Below, one piece after another: positions 1 through 5,062 of a stretch of DNA of 5,932 nt. The DNA is from Brachybacterium sp. (GTDB taxonomy: Bacteria > Actinomycetota > Actinomycetes > Actinomycetales > Dermabacteraceae): the NCBI GenBank assembly GCA_027322375.1, contig DAHVRS010000317.1, forward strand, positions 1-5,932, written 5' to 3'. Made by a program: the position numbers and the translations under genes. The notes beneath the pieces are model-generated. The model saw only the letters and a program-made list of their open reading frames with translations. It did no database searches and was not told the DNA's origin. The number at the start of each line of letters is the position of its first letter. Positions within the stretch are counted from its first letter, which is position 1.

Positions 1-41
1 ACGGCACGGTCGCCCTCGAGCATCTGCGCGGGGTGTCCTGA
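1..41 (+). CDS. 3' end of upstream gene, probably UPF0102/YraN family (partial)
   Basis: Reading from base 3, an open frame encodes GTVALEHLRGVS and stops at TGA 39-41, one base before the comM start. The ending (hydrophobic-E-H-L-R-G-V) resembles the C-terminus of actinobacterial UPF0102/YraN proteins, small proteins with a predicted endonuclease-like fold. In many bacteria a yraN gene sits directly upstream of comM. Only 12 residues are visible, so the family call rests mostly on gene order. The one-base spacing suggests that translation is coupled to comM. Confidence 0.55.
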   Translation, partial: GTVALEHLRGVS

Positions 42-42
42 G

Positions 43-1584
43 ATGGGCCAGGCACGCACCCTCTCGGTGAGCCTGCTCGGCCTCGAGGGCACTCTGGTCG
101 AGGTCGAGGCCGATGTCTCCCAGGGCCTGCCCTCCTTCGCACTGGTGGGCCTGCCGGACTCCAGCACCCTCCAGTCCCGCGAGCGGGTCCGCGCGGCAGC
201 GGGCCGCAGCGGCGCGCACCTCGCCCAGCGCCGGATCACCGTCAACCTCACCCCTGCCTGGCAGCCCAAGCACGGCTCCGGCTTCGACCTCGCGATCGCG
301 ATGGCGGTCCTCGACGCACAGGGCACCCTGCGCCAGCACGTGCCCGGGGACCTGGTGCTGCTCGGCGAGCTGGGGCTCGACGGCAGGCTGCGCCCTGTCC
401 CCGGTGTGCTGCCCGCCCTCCTCGCCGCCCGTGCGCACGGCCTCACTCGGGCTGTCGTTCCGGGGGAGAACCTGCCCGAGGCGCGGCTCGTCGAGGGGAT
501 CGAGGCCGACGGGGTAGACCACCTGGTCACCCTTCTGCACTGCTTCGGCGCCGACGTCCCACCGCCTCCGCCGAGCCTCCCGTCCCCGCCGCTCGCGGAC
601 GCGACAGGGCTCAGTCTCCAGACTCCACCGGTCGGCGACTTCGCGGACGTGGTGGGGCAGGCACAGGCGCGTCGCGCCGCCGAGGTCGCCGCAGCAGGCG
701 AGCACCACCTCCTGCTCGAGGGCCCGCCGGGGACGGGCAAGACGATGATCGCCTCCCGTCTGCCGGGGATCCTGCCCGAGCTGTCCGCGGAGGATTCTTT
801 GACCGTCTCCGCGATCCACTCGCTGGACCGACGCTTCGACGCGGAGGCGGGACTGCTGCGCCGGGCCCCGTTCGAGAACCCGCACCACACCGCCTCGACC
901 GCCGCGATCGTCGGCGGCGGCTCGGGTGTGGCGCGGCCCGGCGCGATCTCCCGCGCCCACGGTGGGGTGCTCTTCCTCGACGAGGCGCCTGAGTTCCCGG
1001 CCCGTGTCCTCGAGGCACTGCGCGAGCCGCTCGAGACCGGGGACATCACGCTGCACCGGGCTCGCGGGGTCACCCGCTATCCGGCCCGCTTCCAGCTGGT
1101 CCTCGCCGCGAACCCGTGCCCGTGCGGGCAGGCCTTCGGTCGCGGCGACCGCTGCACCTGCACTCCGCTTCAGCGCCGCCGCTATCTCGCACGGCTCTCC
1201 GGTCCCGTGATGGACCGGGTGGACATGCGGGTCGTGGTGGGGCCGGTGGACCTGCGCCGCGCCGGGAGAGACGTGGCCGAGGCGAGCACGGTGATGGCCG
1301 CGCGCGTCTGGCAGGCCCGATGCCGCCAAGCCCAGCGCTATGCGGGCCGCGGATGGAGCACCAACGCCCATATCCCCGGCGCCCGTCTGCGAGACGAGTT
1401 CGCGCCCGAGGCCTCGCAGCGCCGCTTCCTGGACCAGGTCGTCGCCAACGGTGGCCTGACCCTGCGCGGCCACGACCGGGTGCTGCGCGTGGCGTGGACC
1501 CTCGCCGATCTCGACGGCAGCGACCGTCCCACCGCCGAGCACATCGGCGAAGCCCTCCAGCTGCGACGAGGAGACCACCGATGA
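43..1584 (+). CDS. comM: ComM/YifB family Mg-chelatase-like AAA+ ATPase
   Basis: The product is 513 aa, the usual length for the family. Residues about 5-165 form the N-terminal ChlI (Lon-protease-like fold) domain, with the typical stretch SFALVGLPDS and a following RERVRAA. A proline-rich linker (about 173-183) leads into the AAA+ Mg-chelatase core. The core has Walker A GPPGTGKT (227-234), Walker B VLFLDE (309-314), sensor-1 Asn357 in AANPCPCG, and a cysteine cluster (C359, C361, C371, C373) seen in this family. The segment RLSGPVMDRVD (384-394) precedes the C-terminal Mg-chelatase domain. ComM of Vibrio cholerae is a hexameric branch-migration helicase that extends heteroduplex during natural transformation. 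A similar cytoplasmic recombination role is inferred here. The ATG lies one base after the upstream stop, and the gene end overlaps dprA by ATGA, so co-transcription and translational coupling are likely. No truncation or missing core motif is seen. Confidence 0.96.
   Translation: MGQARTLSVSLLGLEGTLVEVEADVSQGLPSFALVGLPDSSTLQSRERVRAAAGRSGAHLAQRRITVNLTPAWQPKHGSGFDLAIAMAVLDAQGTLRQHVPGDLVLLGELGLDGRLRPVPGVLPALLAARAHGLTRAVVPGENLPEARLVEGIEADGVDHLVTLLHCFGADVPPPPPSLPSPPLADATGLSLQTPPVGDFADVVGQAQARRAAEVAAAGEHHLLLEGPPGTGKTMIASRLPGILPELSAEDSLTVSAIHSLDRRFDAEAGLLRRAPFENPHHTASTAAIVGGGSGVARPGAISRAHGGVLFLDEAPEFPARVLEALREPLETGDITLHRARGVTRYPARFQLVLAANPCPCGQAFGRGDRCTCTPLQRRRYLARLSGPVMDRVDMRVVVGPVDLRRAGRDVAEASTVMAARVWQARCRQAQRYAGRGWSTNAHIPGARLRDEFAPEASQRRFLDQVVANGGLTLRGHDRVLRVAWTLADLDGSDRPTAEHIGEALQLRRGDHR
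1568..1574 (+). promoter_or_regulatory. Ribosome binding site of dprA
   Basis: GAGGAGA lies inside the 3' end of comM, six bases before ATG 1581. It supports the start that overlaps the comM stop by ATGA. The reading frame itself is open much further upstream inside comM, so this site decides the start. Confidence 0.75.
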
Positions 1585-2873
1585 CACCCCCACCCGACCC
1601 CACTCCGTACGACCCCACTCAGTACGACACCGCCCAGCCCACCAGCAGCCCACCTGCCGACGGCTCCAGTTGGGCCGCCGAGGACCGCCGCGCCCGCATC
1701 ACCTGGTCCCTGCTCGCCGAGCCCTCGGATGCCGTGGCGCTCATGGCCCGCGCCGCCCTCGGTCCCGCCGCGGCGCTCGCGCTCGTCGACGACCGCGAGA
1801 TCCAGGGGCGAGACCTGCTCGCCGCCCTCGGCGGAAGAATGCCGGGCGAGACGGCGGCGCCGGACGGGGACCCGCCCGAGCGGGCCGCACGCGCCCTCTC
1901 CCGCTGGCGAGAACGGCGGCGCCGCGTCGACGTGGAGGCGGTCCTCGAGGATGCCGCCCGGCGCCACCTGCGCCTGCTCACCCCGCAGGATGACGAATGG
2001 CCGGAGCTCCTGAACGACCTGCAGGAGACCGCACCGCACTGCCTGTGGGTGCAGGGCCCCGGCCGGCTCGACCAGCTCGTCGCAGGACGGTCCCTCGCCC
2101 TCGTCGGCTCCCGTGCCTCCACCCCATACGGGGAAGACACTGCAGCGACTCTCGGTGCAGCCTTCGCCGCCGGGGGAGGGACCGTCGTCTCCGGCGGCGC
2201 GTACGGGATCGACGCCGCCGCCCACCGCGGCGCACTCGCCGCAGAGGATGGAACAGCGGACGGTGCGACCCTCGCCGTGCTCGCCGGCGGACTGGACCGG
2301 CTCTACCCGCGCGGGAACACGACCCTGCTGGAGCGGATCCGGGAGAAGCACCTGCTGGTCTCCGAGGCACCGCCCGGCACCGCCCCCACCCGGTGGCGTT
2401 TCCTGTCCCGCAACCGCCTGATCGCGGCCCTTTCCCAGGCGACAGTGGTGGTCGAGGCGTCCTGGCGCTCCGGGGCGCTGTCCACCGCGCGGCTCGCCGA
2501 CCAGCTCTCCCGGCCCGTCGGAGCCGTCCCCGGTCCAATCACCTCCGCGGCGACCGCGGGCTGCCACCGCCTCATCCGCGAACGGGGCGCCGTGCTCGTC
2601 ACCTCCCCGGAGGACGTGCTCGACCTGCTACCGGGCGGGCCCGCCGCGGGGGAGGGGAGCTTCGCCGTCCAGGACGAGCTGGACCTGCTCACCCCCGCGG
2701 ACCGGCGCGTGCTCGACGCCGTCCCGCCCCGCTCGAGCATCTCCCCGGCCCGCATCGGGGACGAGATCGGCTTCGGGCCCGACGCTGTGGGTGCGGCGCT
2801 CGCCCGCCTCGAGGTGCTCGGGGTCGTGGTGATGAGCGGAGAGAGGGTGCGCCGCGCCCGCACCACGCCGTGA
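1581..2873 (+). CDS. dprA: DNA processing protein DprA/Smf
   Basis: The product is 430 aa. DprA binds single-stranded DNA in the cytoplasm and loads RecA during transformation and possibly other recombination. Residues 1-30 are a Pro/Tyr/Asp-rich, probably disordered extension. About 35-150 correspond to the N-terminal helical region. The extended Rossmann-fold core spans about 150-350 and shows the family signatures: LALVGSRAS (172-180), SGGAYGIDAAAHR (204-216), VLAGGLDRLYPRGN (233-246), SRNRLIAALSQ (276-286), VVVEA (289-293) and SGALSTA (297-303). The C-terminal part (about 366-425) looks like the winged-helix domain found in many longer DprA proteins. The start is fixed by the Shine-Dalgarno at 1568 and the ATGA junction with comM. 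It is probably in one operon with comM and, after a 37-base gap, xerC. All diagnostic motifs are intact. Confidence 0.96.
   Translation: MTPPPDPTPYDPTQYDTAQPTSSPPADGSSWAAEDRRARITWSLLAEPSDAVALMARAALGPAAALALVDDREIQGRDLLAALGGRMPGETAAPDGDPPERAARALSRWRERRRRVDVEAVLEDAARRHLRLLTPQDDEWPELLNDLQETAPHCLWVQGPGRLDQLVAGRSLALVGSRASTPYGEDTAATLGAAFAAGGGTVVSGGAYGIDAAAHRGALAAEDGTADGATLAVLAGGLDRLYPRGNTTLLERIREKHLLVSEAPPGTAPTRWRFLSRNRLIAALSQATVVVEASWRSGALSTARLADQLSRPVGAVPGPITSAATAGCHRLIRERGAVLVTSPEDVLDLLPGGPAAGEGSFAVQDELDLLTPADRRVLDAVPPRSSISPARIGDEIGFGPDAVGAALARLEVLGVVVMSGERVRRARTTP
1596..1625 (+). repeat. Two tandem 15-base repeats in the dprA N-terminus
   Basis: Bases 1596-1610 and 1611-1625 match at 14 of 15 positions (CCG versus CAG in the fourth codon). 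They encode DPTPY and DPTQY, and a third partial unit (DTAQ) follows. The repeat preserves the frame and lies in the disordered N-terminal extension ahead of the DprA core. Confidence 0.8.
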
Positions 2874-2910
2874 ACAGCCAGCGGCACAGAGGTGCGCGAC
2901 ACTGGGAGAC

Positions 2911-3885
2911 ATGACCACGGCTGAGCAGAGCGCAGAGGCACGGCTCGTCGACGCCTTCGCGCAGCACCTGAGCCTCGAGCGGGGACGCTCCGAGCACACT
3001 GTGCGCGCTTACCGCCGCGAGGCCGCCGATCTGCTCGCCCACCTACGGGAGGTGGAGCGGATCGAGGTGGCCGAGCTCGACGTCGCGGCCCTGCGCTCCT
3101 GGCTCACCGCCCGCACCGAGACCGGCGCGAGCGCCAGCACCCTCGCCCGCTCCGCCGCTGCGGCACGCACCTTCACCAGCTGGCTCGCCGCCACCGGCGC
3201 CATCCCGCACGACGTGGGCGGGCGCCTGCGCGCCCCGCGCCGCGGCCGCCACCTCCCCGCCGTGCTCACCGGTGACCAGGCCAGCGCCCTGCTCGACGGA
3301 CTCGAAGAGAGCTCGACGCCGGGCAGCGCCCCGACGCCGTCGGATGTCTCTGCGGAACCAGAAGGCCCCGCGGCACGCGCCGTGCTGCTGCGCGACACCG
3401 CCGTGCTCGAGCTGCTGTACTCCTCCGGTCTGCGCGTCTCCGAGCTCGTCGCCCTGGACCGCGCCAGCATCGACCGCAGCCAGCGCACTGTGCGCGTGCG
3501 CGGCAAGGGCGACAAGGAGCGGATCGTCCCTGTGGGCCTTCCCGCGCTCGATGCGATCGACCGTTGGGAGGCAGAGGGCAGGCCCGTCCTTGCCGGCGAT
3601 TCAGCGGGGGAGGCGCTCTTCCTCGGCGTGCGCGGCGCCCGGCTCGGCGACCGGGCCGTGCGCACCCTCGTGGACCGCCACGCCGCCGAAGCCGGGATCC
3701 CGCGCCACATCACCCCTCACACGCTCCGGCACAGCGCCGCGACGCATCTTGTCGAGGGCGGTGCGGACCTGCGCAGCGTCCAGGACTTCCTGGGCCACTC
3801 CTCGCTCGCCACCACGCAGATCTACACGCACGTCAGCGCCGAACGGCTGCGCCGCACGGTCGAGCAGGCCCACCCCCGCGCCTGA
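2911..3885 (+). CDS. xerC: Tyrosine recombinase XerC
   Basis: The product is 324 aa. XerC works with XerD at the chromosomal dif site to resolve chromosome dimers. Residues about 8-100 form the SAM-like core-binding domain (SLERGRSEHTVRAYRRE, 21-37). The catalytic domain has the complete set of active-site residues: Arg175 (SSGLRVSEL), Lys199 (RGKGDKER), His270 and Arg273 (HTLRH), His296 (LGHSS) and nucleophile Tyr305 (TTQIYTHV). The protein is longer than the 298 aa of E. coli XerC mainly because of a Ser/Pro/Glu-rich linker (about 131-155) between the domains. Assignment to XerC rather than another integrase rests on size, the intact motifs and the conserved position between dprA and rpsB. 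The only Shine-Dalgarno-like element, GGGAG 2904-2908, is just two bases from the ATG. No better start exists: the next in-frame start downstream, GTG 3001, would cut the core-binding domain. It is probably co-transcribed with dprA. Confidence 0.93.
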   Translation: MTTAEQSAEARLVDAFAQHLSLERGRSEHTVRAYRREAADLLAHLREVERIEVAELDVAALRSWLTARTETGASASTLARSAAAARTFTSWLAATGAIPHDVGGRLRAPRRGRHLPAVLTGDQASALLDGLEESSTPGSAPTPSDVSAEPEGPAARAVLLRDTAVLELLYSSGLRVSELVALDRASIDRSQRTVRVRGKGDKERIVPVGLPALDAIDRWEAEGRPVLAGDSAGEALFLGVRGARLGDRAVRTLVDRHAAEAGIPRHITPHTLRHSAATHLVEGGADLRSVQDFLGHSSLATTQIYTHVSAERLRRTVEQAHPRA

Positions 3886-3888
3886 GGC

Positions 3889-4653
3889 TCACACCGCCGA
3901 CGCACGCCGCACACCCGGCACGGCCGATGGCGCACCGCTGGCCGCGAGCTGCGCCCCCGGCGCCCGAGCCCTCGACGACGACTCGCCCGCCACTCCCGCA
4001 TCCGCCGACGCTGCGCTTGCCGAGCCCCCGTCATCTGAACTCCTTCCCGCGGACGCAGGGCCGGCCGCCCCGGCAGGAGCAGCCGCTCCCTCTCCGCCCT
4101 CCCAGGGCAGCAGCACGCTCGGGCCCCGCGCCCCGAGCAGCGGGAGCGGATCGCGGTACGTGTCACCGTCCCGCGCTCCGAGGTGCAGGCACACGCTGCC
4201 CGGGCAGTGGGAGACGGCCGGATCCTCTTCGAGCACGCCGAGCACATCCCCGGCCCCCACAGCATCCCCAGCGGAGACCTCGCTGCTCACCGGTTCGTAG
4301 GTGGAGATCAGCCCGTCCGCGTGCAGCACGGAGACCACTCCGCGTCCGGCGATGCTCCCGCGGAAGCGCACCACCCCGTCCTCCACCGCCCGCACCTCGG
4401 TGCCGGGCCCGTCGGTGCCGATGTCGATCCCGCGATGCCCCGGCCCGTACTCGTGCAGCGGCGCCTCGAAGGCGGCGAGCACCGGATGCGGCGCGGGTAC
4501 CGGCCAGAGCCAGCGCGGCCCTTCCGCCACGGCCGGGGGCGTCAGCGCCCCGCCGAGCAAGAGCAGCACCGCCGCGAGGACCACGGTGCGGCCCACGGCG
4601 GGCAATGAGCGAGAACGGGCAGGGACATCCATGCCCGCATCGTCGCGCAGCAT
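3889..4653 (-). CDS. Secreted M23/LytM-domain protein with degenerate catalytic site
   Basis: The product is 254 aa. A signal peptide is visible: Arg-containing N-region, hydrophobic stretch about 23-37 (TVVLAAVLLLLGGAL) and likely cleavage after AVA (41-43). The mature protein has a LytM/M23 domain (about 48-174) with the zinc motif HRGID (His73, Asp77) and third ligand His157 in VCLHLGA. Two features depart from classical M23 endopeptidases. The first His of HxH is Cys155 (CLH), and the YAH catalytic His is replaced in TYEPV (118-122). Cys150 and Cys155 could form a disulfide. The tail (about 186-254) is Ala/Gly/Ser-rich and probably disordered. Related actinobacterial proteins encoded near rpsB share, as I recall, the TYEPV and CLH forms. 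It probably acts in the cell envelope, as an atypical peptidoglycan hydrolase or a non-enzymatic regulator. ATG 4653 was chosen because GGAGG lies five bases upstream. ATG 4632 is possible but has no good ribosome site. Confidence 0.88.
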   Translation of the reverse strand: MLRDDAGMDVPARSRSLPAVGRTVVLAAVLLLLGGALTPPAVAEGPRWLWPVPAPHPVLAAFEAPLHEYGPGHRGIDIGTDGPGTEVRAVEDGVVRFRGSIAGRGVVSVLHADGLISTYEPVSSEVSAGDAVGAGDVLGVLEEDPAVSHCPGSVCLHLGARDGDTYRDPLPLLGARGPSVLLPWEGGEGAAAPAGAAGPASAGRSSDDGGSASAASADAGVAGESSSRARAPGAQLAASGAPSAVPGVRRASAV

Positions 4654-4658
4654 GACCG

Positions 4659-4663
4659 CCTCC
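4659..4663 (-). promoter_or_regulatory. Ribosome binding site of the M23 gene
   Basis: On the minus strand GGAGG (plus-strand CCTCC) ends five bases before ATG 4653. It is the only strong Shine-Dalgarno near the candidate starts and sets the signal-peptide start. The frame remains open for another 142 codons upstream to 5079, but that stretch shows no protein-like sequence. Confidence 0.7.
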
Positions 4664-4695
4664 GCCCGCCTGTGGCCCGCCCGGTGGAGAAGCAG

Positions 4696-4719
4696 CCGCT
4701 GTGGAGGGAGAGACAGCGG
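4696..4719 (-). repeat. Inverted repeat in the M23 gene leader
   Basis: CCGCTGT (4696-4702) and ACAGCGG (4713-4719) are perfect complements around a 10-base loop. Read on the minus strand, the loop is pyrimidine-only and contains CCUCC, complementary to the GGAGG ribosome site about 33 bases downstream. An alternative pairing joins CAGCCG (4694-4699) with CGGCTG (4725-4730). No T-run follows on either strand, so it is not a standard terminator. A regulatory role is inference only. Confidence 0.45.
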
Positions 4720-4792
4720 GGGCTCGGCTGGCGCGGAACGACGTGCGACGAAACGCTCCGAAGCGCTGCAACACCCCATTTCCGTGACGCAT

Positions 4793-4804
4793 CCCGCGCG
4801 CGGG
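4793..4804. repeat. Perfect 12-base palindrome, possible operator
   Basis: CCCGCGCGCGGG is identical on both strands. It ends 17 bases before the candidate rpsB -10 box and so covers the place where a -35 element would be. It is flanked by TGACG (4785-4789) and CGTCA (4815-4819), an outer inverted pair with a slightly shifted centre. A repressor or activator site is possible, but short GC palindromes also occur by chance in DNA this rich in G and C. Confidence 0.35.
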
Positions 4805-4821
4805 GAGGTGGCGGCGTCAGA

Positions 4822-4827
4822 TAGACT
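4822..4827 (+). promoter_or_regulatory. Candidate -10 box of the rpsB promoter
   Basis: TAGACT fits the actinobacterial TANNNT -10 consensus and contains the only TA step in the 409-base gap. No recognisable -35 hexamer lies 16-18 bases upstream, where the sequence is pure GC palindrome. Transcription would begin near 4834, giving a leader of about 229 nt before rpsB. Confidence 0.45.
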
Positions 4828-4833
4828 CGCCTC

Positions 4834-5062
4834 AGCATCCGGTCCGTCCGGATGACTTCGCGTGCCCACCAGGGCTCGTCGGCCATCGGTCCTTCCCGTC
4901 CCCGCTGCGGCGGGGGAGGCGCAGGGCGGCCGGCACCCGGGCACCAGGCCCCGCACCACCCGGTGTCGGGGGAACAACCGAGAAAGCAGGTCCTGCGCGA
5001 TGACCGCGGACGCCCCCGGGCGCGCCGTGCGAGCCCAGGGCCACAGAACAGAGGACACCATC
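4834..5062 (+). promoter_or_regulatory. Predicted structured 5' leader of rpsB mRNA
   Basis: If transcription begins near 4834, the leader can fold into several local hairpins. (1) CATCCGG 4836-4842 pairs with CCGGATG 4848-4854 (7 bp, five-base loop), almost at the 5' end. (2) GCCC 4864-4867 pairs with GGGC 4872-4875. (3) CCCCGC 4900-4905 pairs with GCGGGG 4910-4915 around a TGCG loop. (4) Bases 4949-4957 pair with 4962-4971, nine pairs with one bulged U at 4966 and an ACCC loop. An A-rich unpaired stretch (4972-4990) follows. None is followed by a U-run, so Rho-independent attenuation is not indicated. In gammaproteobacteria S2 represses its own rpsB-tsf mRNA through a leader. A similar role here is inference. 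Confidence 0.4.
5050..5055 (+). promoter_or_regulatory. Ribosome binding site of rpsB
   Basis: AGAGGA lies seven bases before ATG 5063. It supports that start over an in-frame ATG at 5000, which would add 21 residues before the conserved S2 N-terminus. Confidence 0.7.

Larger units (their letters stand above)
4654..5062. other. Divergent intergenic region between the M23 gene and rpsB
   Basis: These 409 bases hold no convincing gene. Apparent open frames on either strand are Arg/Pro/Gly-rich shadows. Contents in order: the M23 leader with a perfect 7-bp inverted repeat (4696-4702 with 4713-4719), a 12-base palindrome (4793-4804), a candidate rpsB -10 box (4822-4827) and a structured rpsB leader. 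TA occurs only once in the whole gap, within the -10 candidate. No TANNNT box is therefore available for the M23 gene, and its promoter is unidentified. Confidence 0.8.

Noticed and set aside
1116..1580. A 155-codon extension of dprA upstream of ATG 1581
   Set aside because: It overlaps comM in another frame with low-complexity Arg/Pro sequence. The Shine-Dalgarno at 1568 and the ATGA junction point to 1581.
1070..2567. Long open frames antisense to comM and dprA (182 aa at 1070-1618 and 409 aa at 1338-2567)
   Set aside because: They lie opposite well-supported genes, are Arg/Gly/Pro-rich without recognisable motifs, and are expected from G/C-ending codons in high-GC DNA.
2911..3885. xerC as the integrase of a mobile element
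   Set aside because: It sits in conserved housekeeping order with no attachment-site repeats, excisionase or cargo genes nearby.
4654..4800. c-di-AMP (ydaO-type) riboswitch ahead of the M23 gene
   Set aside because: Such riboswitches control some actinobacterial wall hydrolases, but I could not find the conserved core motifs in this short leader.
4900..4915. GC hairpin as a Rho-independent terminator
   Set aside because: The 6-bp stem is not followed by a T-run on either strand. It fits better as part of the rpsB leader.
5000..5062. In-frame ATG 5000 as the rpsB start, adding 21 residues
   Set aside because: The added residues do not belong to the S2 fold, while ATG 5063 has AGAGGA at seven bases and begins the canonical [10 protein letters not shown] sequence.
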